Assembly: GCA_018268415.1 (NCBI GenBank)
Contig: JAFDWO010000049.1
Location: forward strand, 1 to 36,598
DNA length: 36,598 nt
Direction of reading: 5' to 3'
Source: Actinomycetota bacterium
GTDB lineage: Bacteria; Actinomycetota; Thermoleophilia; Solirubrobacterales; 70-9
In this document: positions 24,734 through 31,506 of the stretch, piece after piece
Layout of the letters: the number at the start of each line of letters is the position of its first letter
How positions within the stretch are numbered: position 1 is the first letter of the stretch
Made by a program: the position numbers and the translations under genes
Notes under the pieces: generated by a model
What the model was told of the DNA's origin: nothing
Seen by the model: the letters and a program-made list of their open reading frames with translations, nothing else
Database searches by the model: none

Positions 24734-25659
24734 TAGGACCCAGAGCGGAGCGGCAGCGACGTCAGCGCTCCCGCTTCACTCTCCACGGCGTAATGGTCGC
24801 GCAGGTCGCCGGAGTCGAGCGCTTCGGCCGCGCCCCGCACGGCGCCGACCGTCCCACCGGTGACCAGCCAGACCGGCGGGCCTTCGTAGCGCCGGGTCGC
24901 CGCGACCAGCCCGGCTCCCGCACCGAAGGTGCGCGCCTCCTTGCCGTTTTCGTCGAGCCCGACCAAGCGCCAGGTGCCGCCGTCCGCGGCGAACTCGGCG
25001 TAGACCCCGCTTTCGGCCGGGCCCGCCTCGAGCAGCGCCGCGGTCGGGTCGGAGCGCAGCTCCGCCCACGGGCCGACCAGCACGCGGATCGCCCCCTTCG
25101 GCGACCCCGAGGCGATCTCCACGCCTTCGTCCGCGAGCGCCCCCCGCACCGTCGCGCACGCATCATCCGCCCCCTTGCATTCGACCGCGACCACCGACTT
25201 GTGCCCTTCCCAGCCGGTCGTGAACGGCGCCGGCCAGGAGCCGACCACCGCCGGCACGTGCGCGGTCGCCGACCAGTTGTGGATGTCCCACCAGATCCGG
25301 TCACCCCCGGTCAGCGATACCTCGGCGGCGCCGACCGGGGACTCGACCCCGTTGACGTAGAAGAACCAGTCGTAGGGATGGCCACCGCGCTGCGATTCTT
25401 CGATCCCGTCGATCGACTTCACGTAGCCGCCGCCATACCGCGTCTCGAGTTCGTCGACTTCTCCTTCCAAGAAGCGCATCACCGTGTCGGATTCGTTCGC
25501 TTCTCCCGACGATTCGGTGACCTTCACCGTGCCGAATTCGCGCGTCACCGTCAGGTCGACCGAGCCGACGTCGGAACCGGGGCCGAGGCCGCAGCCGGCG
25601 GCCACGAGCGCGGCCCCGAGGAGCAACGCGATCGCGACCGCCGTGCCACGGCGAGACAT
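24733..25659 (-). CDS. DUF4430 (transcobalamin C-terminal-like) lipoprotein
   Basis: Predicted surface lipoprotein of 308 residues. The signal peptide ends in a lipobox, VAAGC, with Cys23. Residues 35-130 match the DUF4430 pattern: a central IDGI, then YDWFFYVNGVESPVG (96-110) and GGDRIWWDIHNW (118-129). In animal transcobalamin and intrinsic factor the related beta domain closes over cobalamin bound to the alpha barrel. The C-terminal 170 residues are a separate alpha/beta-looking region that I cannot name. The ATG shares a base with the previous stop (TGATG). Location between another DUF4430 protein and EcfT in a B12-riboswitch operon supports a ligand-binding role. Glutamate is mostly GAA. 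Confidence 0.85.
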   Translation of the reverse strand: MSRRGTAVAIALLLGAALVAAGCGLGPGSDVGSVDLTVTREFGTVKVTESSGEANESDTVMRFLEGEVDELETRYGGGYVKSIDGIEESQRGGHPYDWFFYVNGVESPVGAAEVSLTGGDRIWWDIHNWSATAHVPAVVGSWPAPFTTGWEGHKSVVAVECKGADDACATVRGALADEGVEIASGSPKGAIRVLVGPWAELRSDPTAALLEAGPAESGVYAEFAADGGTWRLVGLDENGKEARTFGAGAGLVAATRRYEGPPVWLVTGGTVGAVRGAAEALDSGDLRDHYAVESEAGALTSLPLRSGS

Positions 25660-26402
25660 CAGCTACCGGCGGGGCACTTGCCGGCGAAGCAGACCGGCTC
25701 CTGCGCCGAGGGGATCGCGTCCCCGATCGCGGCACTGATCAGGGTCGGTTTGGTCAGCGTCACCATCACCTTGCCCTGGGCGTCGGTGGGGCCCGTCGCG
25801 CCGGTCACGGTCGCGCCCTTCATCGGCTTGTGCTGCCCTTTTTCGTTGTAGGCGTAGACGTGGACCGGGAACGGCACGCCGGCGGTCGCCTGCTGCGGCG
25901 CGCTCAGCACAAGCTCTTCCGGGTACGGGTAGGACGGCGCCAGGTCCCAGAGGACTTCGTCGCCCGCCTTGATCTTCGCCTTTTCGCCGCCGACCGTGGC
26001 GCCCTTGTGGTTGATCTTCAGGTACCAGGAGGCATTCCCCTTGGCGACGCTCTTGCCGATACCGCAGAGGCCGAGGCCAAAGCTGAAGTGGTCGGTGAGC
26101 GAGATCGGCGCTAGCCGGCGAATCGTCTTCGCGCCGTTGGCGAGCAGGCCGAGCGCGGTGTTGCCTTTCACCGTCACGGACTTGCCGCTGCCGCCGGTGC
26201 CGGCTCCGAGACAGGTCGCCTTCGGGCTGGTCTTGACCTTGACGTTGGCGGTCTTGACCGACTGTTCGGCGAGCACCACGTTGCCCTTGCCGACCACGCG
26301 CAGGGTTGCGGTCGTGGCGGAGGCGCTCGCGGTCATGGCGAGCGCCAGGCAGAGGACCAGCGCACACGCGGCCGCGGTCCGAAGTTGCATCGTTCTTGGC
26401 AT
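25659..26402 (-). CDS. Secreted DUF4430-like protein, first gene of the B12 operon
   Basis: The 247-residue protein has a Sec signal peptide (about 1-30, AMTASASAT). Its first domain resembles DUF4430: TALGLLANG, a Cys pair (C64, C113), NASWYLKINHKGATVGG (123-139) and KAGDEVLWDLAPS (145-157). A C-terminal Ig-like or invasin-like domain follows (170-247; VPFPVHVYAYNEKGQ, ATGPTDAQGKVMVTL) with two further Cys at 238 and 243. No lipobox, sortase motif or membrane anchor is seen, so it may be released or held by partners. The ATG at 26402 has GAGGAAAGG 9 bases upstream. The aptamer of the riboswitch ends 34 bp before this start. Confidence 0.82.
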   Translation of the reverse strand: MPRTMQLRTAAACALVLCLALAMTASASATTATLRVVGKGNVVLAEQSVKTANVKVKTSPKATCLGAGTGGSGKSVTVKGNTALGLLANGAKTIRRLAPISLTDHFSFGLGLCGIGKSVAKGNASWYLKINHKGATVGGEKAKIKAGDEVLWDLAPSYPYPEELVLSAPQQATAGVPFPVHVYAYNEKGQHKPMKGATVTGATGPTDAQGKVMVTLTKPTLISAAIGDAIPSAQEPVCFAGKCPAGS

Positions 26403-26436
26403 ATGAGCCACCCTTTCCTCGAGGGTCGTTTTGGCT

Positions 26437-26606
26437 GGCCGGGGACAGGTCTCCTGGCTTCCGGGATTTGGGTGACCGCACCTTCCCGGGGACGTGGGCG
26501 CCCCCAGTGGCATGACGTCCGACCAGCGACGCCCGCGACCTCCTCGACCCGGTCACAGTGGCGGGACCACGCCGGTTTCGCACCGGACTTCCCTTGACCA
26601 CCGACC
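26437..26606 (-). ncRNA. Cobalamin riboswitch
   Basis: Read on the minus strand, the conserved pieces occur in the right order: P1 side GGTCGG (26606-26601), AAGGGAAGTCCGGTGCGAAA, the core CCGCCACTGTGACC (26564-26551), and the B12 box region GGAAGCCAGGAGACCTG around 26446-26462, closed by CCGGCC (26442-26437), which pairs with GGTCGG. This is the adenosyl/methylcobalamin aptamer layout. With only 34 bases to the start codon, control of translation initiation is plausible. It controls the DUF4430/ECF operon below it. Confidence 0.96.
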
Positions 26607-26631
26607 GTATTTCCGTGCTGAGTCTATTAGT

Positions 26632-26660
26632 CTCCTACCGCTCTGGCATCACCTGAGCAA
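26632..26660 (-). promoter_or_regulatory. Candidate promoter of the riboswitch operon
   Basis: TTGCTC (26660-26655) and TAGGAG (26637-26632) on the minus strand are 17 bp apart, about 25 bp before the riboswitch. The -35 is fair and the -10 is poor. TAATAG (26629-26624) is an alternative -10 without a well-placed -35. Confidence 0.35.
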
Positions 26661-26690
26661 TGGGATGTCCTCGTCCGATGGAGGTGTGAG

Positions 26691-27344
26691 ATGAAGCGTT
26701 CGGGATGGCGGGGCCCCTCGCCGGCCCTCGTGATCGCCTGCCTCGCCCTGTTCGTCGCCCTCGGCGGCACGGTGCTGGCGGCGACCAAGATCGATGGCAA
26801 GACGATCAAGGTCAAATCGCTGCCGGGGAACCGCCTCAAGCTCGGGTCGGTGCCCGGCAACCGCATCGCGGCCCACTCTCTGACGGGCGACCGGATCAAG
26901 GTCGACACCCTGGGCGAGGTCCCGAGCGCCGCCCACGCCGGATCCGCCGACAGCGCCCGCCACGCCCAGACCGCGATCGCCGCCGACCACGCCACCGACG
27001 CCACCACCGTCAACGGCCACGCCGTCGGCTGCCCGACCGGCAGGCGCCAGTTCGCCGGCGCCTGCTGGGAAATGGAGGCGAGCACCGCGCAGGTGAACGC
27101 CCCTGAAGCGGCGGAGGCGTGTGCGGCGCGTGGCGGCGAACTCCCAAGCGCGCTGGCCCTCACGGCATTCGCCAAACAACCCGGTGTGACCCTCGATGTC
27201 GGAGGCGAGTGGACCGACCAGATTGGCAATATCGGGGAATTGAACGATTTCGGCGTCGTCGTCGTTCTGTCGGGGTGGACTATCGATGCATACCCATCAA
27301 CCTGGCAACGCCACTTCCGCTGCGTGAGCCCACTCGTCACCTAA
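26691..27344 (+). CDS. Secreted protein with GNRI-type repeats and Cys-rich C terminus
   Basis: Function unknown. The 217-residue product has an N-terminal signal or anchor (SPALVIACLALFVALGGTVLA), then short repeats of about ten residues (SLPGNRLKLGSV, GNRIAAHSL, GDRIKVDTLGEVPSA), followed by Ala/His-rich heptad-like sequence. This architecture is common in Thermoleophilia proteins that I recall. The C-terminal 110 residues contain four Cys (CPTGR, GACWE, EACAARGGELPSA, FRCVS) in a pattern reminiscent of C-type-lectin-like modules, but I am not certain. The ATG has a good GGAGG 6 bases upstream. It is divergent from the B12 operon. Confidence 0.8.
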   Translation: MKRSGWRGPSPALVIACLALFVALGGTVLAATKIDGKTIKVKSLPGNRLKLGSVPGNRIAAHSLTGDRIKVDTLGEVPSAAHAGSADSARHAQTAIAADHATDATTVNGHAVGCPTGRRQFAGACWEMEASTAQVNAPEAAEACAARGGELPSALALTAFAKQPGVTLDVGGEWTDQIGNIGELNDFGVVVVLSGWTIDAYPSTWQRHFRCVSPLVT

Positions 27345-27366
27345 GCGCGCCGACTAACCTGCGGCG

Positions 27367-28275
27367 ATGTCCGGCCGCGCCGTCGTCGTCACCCGGATCG
27401 CTGCCGGGATCGCCCTCCTCGCGCTCTTCGCAACCGGCCCCGCGAGCGCCGCACCCACCCCGCGCCGGGTCGAACGGTTCTGGACGCCGGCGCGGATGGC
27501 GGCCGCGCGGCCGCTCGAGCTGGAGCTCGGCCGCGAGGGTCGCGCCGCAGTCCACCTCGGCCCGCGTCCCCGTGCCGCGAGCGCCAGCTACTCGGTGGTC
27601 GCGTCGCCGGAAGTCCCGCCGTTCGCCTGGAACGGCAGGCTCTACCTGCGCCAGGCCGGCAAGGAAGCCTTCTGCTCGGCGACCGCGATCGACTCGGCGA
27701 GCCGACGGCTGGTCCTCACCGCCGGCCATTGCGTCAACAGCGGGCCGCGGAACGGCAAGCCCGGCGTCTGGTCGACCGACCTCGAGTTCGTCCCAGGCTT
27801 CAACCTCGGCGTCGCGCCGTACGGCACCTTCGTCCTCTCCGGCCGGCCGCGCGCCCTGCCCGGCTGGACCAAGGAAGGGAACCCCGCGTTCGACCTCGGC
27901 GCCTTCCTCACCGAACCAAACGCCGCGGGCGCCGCCCTTGCCGACGCCGTCGGCGGCGGCGCCACGATCGTCACCGACCGCGGCCGGCGCCAGCGTTTCG
28001 AAACGTTCGGCTATCCAGGCGGCACCGAACGCATGCGCACCTGCGTCTCCGGCTTCGCCGGCGAAGACCCGATCACCGCCCCCCTCCCGGGCCCCTCGCC
28101 GATCGGGATCCGCTGCGACTGGCTCCCGGGAGCAAGCGGCGGCGGTTGGCTGATCGACGGCGGCCAAACGATCGACGGCCTCACCAGCTACATCACCGAA
28201 GGCACAAAGAATCCACTCACCTACGGCCCCTACTTCTCCGCCGCCACCGTCGGCCGCCTCGTCGCCGGCCTATAG
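27367..28275 (+). CDS. Secreted trypsin-like serine protease (S1 family)
   Basis: The 302-residue protein has a signal peptide (about 1-29, ATGPASAAP). The catalytic triad is visible: His121 in LTAGHC, Asp176 in FDLGAF and Ser257 in PGASGGGW. Cys103 and Cys122 bracket the His region as in S1 proteases, and Cys226/Cys250 can form a second disulfide. It probably starts as a pro-form with a propeptide of about 50 residues. The gene begins 22 bp after the preceding secreted protein gene, so the two may be co-transcribed. Glutamate is mostly GAA. Confidence 0.9.
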   Translation: MSGRAVVVTRIAAGIALLALFATGPASAAPTPRRVERFWTPARMAAARPLELELGREGRAAVHLGPRPRAASASYSVVASPEVPPFAWNGRLYLRQAGKEAFCSATAIDSASRRLVLTAGHCVNSGPRNGKPGVWSTDLEFVPGFNLGVAPYGTFVLSGRPRALPGWTKEGNPAFDLGAFLTEPNAAGAALADAVGGGATIVTDRGRRQRFETFGYPGGTERMRTCVSGFAGEDPITAPLPGPSPIGIRCDWLPGASGGGWLIDGGQTIDGLTSYITEGTKNPLTYGPYFSAATVGRLVAGL

Positions 28276-28287
28276 GTGCTGCCTCGA

Positions 28288-28302
28288 CGGCCCATCAACA
28301 CG
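28288..28302. repeat. Half-site matching the palindrome at 36486-36538
   Basis: CGGCCCATCAACACG lies just after the protease stop and is followed by a G-run. The same 15 bases occur in the right arm of the perfect palindrome at the window end, also 3' of a plus-strand gene and followed by a G-run. The other arm is not present here. Confidence 0.5.
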
Positions 28303-28336
28303 TGGGGGGGCGGGTGGCGCTGGGCGCGCGGGCTCG

Positions 28337-28705
28337 CTAGGAGTCGAGCAGGCGGCGGTAGAAGCGGTAGTCGCGGCGGTCGGGCCGGAGGTTCGAGGCG
28401 AGCGCCAGGTGGTGGCGGGCGCGGCGGGTGTCACCGGTCATGCTCAGCGCGCGTCCGAGGCAGAAGTGCGCGTAATCGTTGACGGGGTGGCTCTCGACCA
28501 CGGCACCGAACTCGACCGCGGCCAGTCGGAAGCGCCCGGCCCGGTAGTAGGCACGGCCGAGCGCCTCGCGCACCGAGGTCTTCTCCGGTTCACGGCGGGC
28601 CGCCTCGGCGAGAGGCTCGGCGGCATCCTCGAAGTCGCCCTCCTCGAGCAGCTCGATGCCACGCCGGTAGAGCGTGTAGGTGGGCTCAGGCGCAGGCTCG
28701 GGCAT
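28337..28705 (-). CDS. Small TPR-repeat protein
   Basis: The 122-residue soluble protein consists of about three tetratricopeptide repeats: YRRGIELLEEGDFEDAAEPL, ALGRAYYRAGRFRLAAVEF and CLGRALSMTGDTRRARHHL, ending with RRDYRFYRRLL. TPRs mediate protein-protein contacts; the partner is unknown. It stands between the protease gene (convergent) and UPF0145 (same strand, 74 bp upstream). Start is ATG at 28705. Confidence 0.87.
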   Translation of the reverse strand: MPEPAPEPTYTLYRRGIELLEEGDFEDAAEPLAEAARREPEKTSVREALGRAYYRAGRFRLAAVEFGAVVESHPVNDYAHFCLGRALSMTGDTRRARHHLALASNLRPDRRDYRFYRRLLDS

Positions 28706-28779
28706 CGCCCGATTGTAGGTCCCTACCGAGATGGGTCCCGGGGGCGCTCAGAAGGGGGCTTTTAAGACCGGAGCCGGCC

Positions 28780-29103
28780 CTACAACTGACGGGCGCGGAC
28801 GGCGGTGCCGTAGGCGCAAACCTCGGTCCAGGTGGTGCCGAGCTCAGAGGTGTCGTAACGGAAGGCGACGATCGCGTTGCCGCCTTTCGCTTCGACTTCC
28901 TCGATCAGCCGTTCGGTCGCGTGTTCGCGGCCTTCTTTCAGCATCTTCGTCATGCCCTTCAACTCGCCCCCGGCGAGCGATTTGAGCGAGGCGCCGATCT
29001 GAGAGCCGACGTTGCGCGAGCGGACGGTGAGGCCGAAAGCCTCGCCGAGGACCTCCTCGATCTCGTATCCGGGGCCGAGGTCGTTCATGGTCGAGATGAT
29101 CAC
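28780..29103 (-). CDS. UPF0145/YbjQ family protein
   Basis: The 107-residue cytoplasmic protein matches the YbjQ family along its full length: PGYEIEEVLGEAFGLTVRS, then IGASLKSLAGGELKGMTKML, REHATERLIEEVEAKGGNAI and VAFRYDTSE. Family members form pentamers; the function is not established, although a metal-binding role has been proposed. The start is GTG at 29103, giving the typical MIIST beginning. Glutamate codons are mostly GAA. Confidence 0.9.
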   Translation of the reverse strand: MIISTMNDLGPGYEIEEVLGEAFGLTVRSRNVGSQIGASLKSLAGGELKGMTKMLKEGREHATERLIEEVEAKGGNAIVAFRYDTSELGTTWTEVCAYGTAVRARQL

Positions 29104-29148
29104 GCCGGGCAGCCTAGCCGGCGGGCCGGAGGCGAAGTGAAAGTTCGG

Positions 29149-29625
29149 TCAAATGTCCAGGCGGAAGACCCAGCGGCGGCCGTCACGATCGTCCCCGTCC
29201 CGCTCCGGGAAGCGGCGCCAGCCAAGCGATTCGTACAGAGTGTGGGCACCGGTCTGATGCGGACGGCTCCAGAGCGCGATCCCCTCCGCGCCGAGTCCCC
29301 GTGCCCACTCGATCGCGCCGACGACCAGCGCGCGGCCGACCCCCTGCCGTCGCGCCCGGTCGGCGACCGCCAGCCGCGCCAGCTCGGCCTCCCCCGGCCC
29401 GGCGACCGAGCGCCCCGGCGCCCCCGGCGCGAGGACGGCCGCGACGGCGACCACCTCGCCCCCGTCGTCGACGGCCACTGTCACGTGCGCAGAGGCCGCG
29501 ACCGCGAAGTACTCCTGCAAGGCGTAGGGCTCCTGCCGACCTTCCGGCCCGACCCCGGCATAGGCCTCGGTCCAGAGTGCCGCCACCGCCGCCGCATCGC
29601 CCTCGTCCGCCTCTCGGATCCTCAT
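29149..29625 (-). CDS. GNAT-family N-acetyltransferase
   Basis: Acetyl-CoA-dependent transferase of 158 residues from the ATG at 29625, which begins with the usual MRIREADEGDAAAVAALW. The acetyl-CoA-binding region is ELARLAVADRARRQGVGRAL (motif Q/RxxGxG/A as RRQGVG), and the C-terminal motif ALYESLGWRRF-like (TLYESLGWRRF) is present. The substrate cannot be told from sequence. An in-frame TTG at 29658 would add 11 residues. Confidence 0.87.
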   Translation of the reverse strand: MRIREADEGDAAAVAALWTEAYAGVGPEGRQEPYALQEYFAVAASAHVTVAVDDGGEVVAVAAVLAPGAPGRSVAGPGEAELARLAVADRARRQGVGRALVVGAIEWARGLGAEGIALWSRPHQTGAHTLYESLGWRRFPERDGDDRDGRRWVFRLDI

Positions 29626-29696
29626 CGACGAAAGGCTAGCCCTGCCCTCCCGGCTCAACCCCGGTCATTAGCAGGCGGCGAAAACGAACGCAACTG

Positions 29697-29880
29697 TTTG
29701 TCTGCGCAATACTGGCGGAAACCGGGCCGACGGCCCCTCACGGATCAGTGATTATCGGATCCGTCGATGTGACGACTTCGAACCGAAATGCCTGCAAACA
29801 AAGACATTAATCACGGAACTGTGACAAAGACTTTAAGCCTTGATGGAGGCTCGGCCGATACACCGACGTTTGCAGACAAA
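29697..29880. promoter_or_regulatory. Cluster of GCARACAAA boxes upstream of the second ArsR-like gene
   Basis: GCAGACAAA occurs on the minus strand at 29705-29697 and on the plus strand at 29872-29880; a one-base variant, GCAAACAAA, is at 29794-29802. A fourth copy is at 31386-31394, upstream of the third ArsR-like gene. The region is markedly AT-richer than its surroundings. The 29872 box lies 17 bp before TATGCT (29896-29901), so it may be a -35 element, an operator, or both. Confidence 0.5.
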
Positions 29881-29913
29881 ACATTTCAATTGCTCTATGC
29901 TGCCGCCCCGACG

Positions 29914-30249
29914 ATGGGGGACGACAAGAAAACCGACGACAACGAACTGCTGATCGCGCTGAGGCATCCGCTGCGCCGGCAGATCCTCCGGGCGATGGTC
30001 GCGCAGGATCCGATCAGCCCGCGCGAGATCTCCGAGGAGCTGAAGGAGCCGCTCTCCAACATCAGCTATCACGTCCGCGTGCTCGCCGACTGTGGCGCCG
30101 TCACCCTCGTGGACACGACGCCGGTGCGCGGATCGATGCAGCACTTCTACTCGCCGACGATCGAGGAGCCCTGGGCCCTCGCGGTTCTCGGACTTAGCGA
30201 GGATGGCGAGCCGACGCCGGGGGGCGAACTCGAGGAGCCGGAGCCTTAG
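29914..30249 (+). CDS. ArsR-like winged-helix regulator, paralogue 2 (short)
   Basis: The 111-residue product is little more than a winged helix: LLIALRHPLRRQILRAM, REISEELKEPLSNISYHVRVL and the wing LVDTTPVRGSMQHFY, followed by a short acidic tail. It lacks the C-terminal domain of paralogues 1 and 3. I prefer ATG 29914 over ATG 29788 because the intervening sequence is AT-rich, contains GCARACAAA boxes and a TATGCT -10 candidate, and adds no conserved protein. No Shine-Dalgarno is visible at either start, so translation may be leaderless. Confidence 0.83.
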   Translation: MGDDKKTDDNELLIALRHPLRRQILRAMVAQDPISPREISEELKEPLSNISYHVRVLADCGAVTLVDTTPVRGSMQHFYSPTIEEPWALAVLGLSEDGEPTPGGELEEPEP

Positions 30250-30259
30250 GGTCACGACG

Positions 30260-30544
30260 ATGGTGGCGCCCGCGGAGAACCCGACCAACGAAGGCGAGGA
30301 CGCCCGACTGGAATCGATCCTGCTTCAGCGCCTCCTCGACCTCCACCCGACCCGGGTCACGGTCGACGAGCTGGCCCTCGACCTGAGCGGTGTCGAGGAC
30401 GACTTCGCCGCCCGCGACGGCATCGAGCGGGCGATCGGCGAATTGGCCCGCACCGGCCTCGTCCACCCGGTCACCGACGACGGCTTCGTCACCCCCACCC
30501 GCGCCGCCGTCCGCCTCGGCGAACTCCTCGGTCCCCTGACCTGA
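30260..30544 (+). CDS. Small winged-helix-like protein
   Basis: The 94-residue protein follows the ArsR-like gene after 10 bp, probably in the same transcript. LLQRLLDLHPTRVTVDELALDLSG, RAIGELARTGLVHPV and GFVTPTRAAVRLGELL look like the three helices and wing of a winged-helix domain. I do not recognise a named family. It may work with, or modify the output of, the preceding regulator. Confidence 0.7.
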   Translation: MVAPAENPTNEGEDARLESILLQRLLDLHPTRVTVDELALDLSGVEDDFAARDGIERAIGELARTGLVHPVTDDGFVTPTRAAVRLGELLGPLT

Positions 30545-30557
30545 TCCGCCCCCGAAC

Positions 30558-31169
30558 TCACCCGGGCACGCCGCCGGCGACGAGGCGGCGGAAACCGGTG
30601 CGCAGGCGAGTCGACAGCTCCTCGGCGGCGATCGCCGCGGCGGGGTCCTCGTCGTCGGTTCCCGTCACCAACACCACCTCGGTCGCCTCGAAGCTGCCAA
30701 CCTGGTCCTCGACCGCCTGGACGATGTCCTCGTCGCCGACCCGCGCCTCGGCGACCACGCCGACCTTGGCCAGCGAGGCGACGGAGAGAACCAGGGCTTT
30801 CTGCGCCTCACGGCGGGCGGGCTCGAGGTCGGAGGCCCACCGATCGAAGAAGCCGATCCGCACGGGCGCGAGGATCATCACCTCGGCCAGGTCACGCGTG
30901 CCATCGACGCCCGCTTCCGCGGCGATCGCCGCGGTGGTCGCCGGATCCTCGACCGCCCGACTCACCACCACCAGCAGCCGCCGCCGCAACAGCGGATCAG
31001 GCGCGACGCCGATCCCCCCGCGCGGGCGCATCCGCACCGCGACGTAGATCAGCCCCACCGCCACCAGGGCACCGAGGGCCAACCCGGCCCCGGGCCCGGC
31101 AAGCATGACGCCGCCGACGATCAGGACGACGATCGCGATGACGGTCAGCAGCAGCTTCCAAGGTGCCAC
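30558..31169 (-). CDS. Membrane-anchored UspA-like protein
   Basis: The 203-residue protein has two N-terminal membrane helices (about 5-25 and 29-46), then a cytoplasmic alpha/beta domain: LLVVVSRAVEDPATTAAIA, AEVMILAPVR, ARREAQKALVLSVASLAKVGV, VQAVEDQVGSFEATEVVLVTG. The alternating strands and helices resemble universal-stress-protein folds, but the ATP-binding GxxGS motif is not evident. Start is GTG at 31169. A 5' leader of about 150 bases with several small hairpins lies upstream. Confidence 0.72.
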   Translation of the reverse strand: MAPWKLLLTVIAIVVLIVGGVMLAGPGAGLALGALVAVGLIYVAVRMRPRGGIGVAPDPLLRRRLLVVVSRAVEDPATTAAIAAEAGVDGTRDLAEVMILAPVRIGFFDRWASDLEPARREAQKALVLSVASLAKVGVVAEARVGDEDIVQAVEDQVGSFEATEVVLVTGTDDEDPAAAIAAEELSTRLRTGFRRLVAGGVPG

Positions 31170-31506
31170 CGACCAAGCCTGCCACGGCGATCGCCGTCCC
31201 GCCCCTTGCTCCCGGTTTCAGGAGCCCTTCGTGATTGCCGCAGGCGCCATCCGCTCCTGCGAAGTGCCCATCCGCACTGTCGCCACCTCCGTGTCGGTGC
31301 TGCGTTTCCCTGTCCGCCACGCATACCCGGCGGGTCACTACTTTTACTCCAGGTGATTACAGCAATCAAGTTGAAACCGGTAAAAGCAGACAAATAAACG
31401 AGAATTTAAGATCGTTTCTGGACTTCTTGATCTAGAGTGATTAGCGTTTTTCCATCGGCGTCTTGCCACCGCTGTGCCCCTTGCCAACGACCGAAGGAAG
31501 CCCCCC
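31170..31506. other. 337-bp intergenic region with hairpins and an AT-rich promoter zone
   Basis: It lies between divergent genes. Nearest the UspA-like gene (31195-31325), the minus strand shows consecutive small hairpins: AGTGC/GCACT and GCAGG/CCTGC stems, each exposing GGATGG, and GCTCC/GGAGC. ATACCC (31323-31328; GGGTAT on the minus strand) could be a sigma-B-type -10, but its -35 is weak (GTAA). From 31340 the sequence turns AT-rich, with the GCAGACAAA box at 31386-31394 and AAGGAAG just before the TTG start at 31507. No gene is supported here. Confidence 0.6.

Noticed and set aside
29788..29913. Longer version of the second ArsR-like protein from ATG 29788.
   Set aside because: The added 42 residues are unlike the family and are encoded by an AT-rich stretch with operator-like boxes and a -10 candidate.
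31190..31330. Known riboswitch (glycine, c-di-GMP, fluoride, SAM-IV or ZTP) upstream of the UspA-like gene.
   Set aside because: I compared remembered consensus cores with both strands and none fits; only small hairpins remain.
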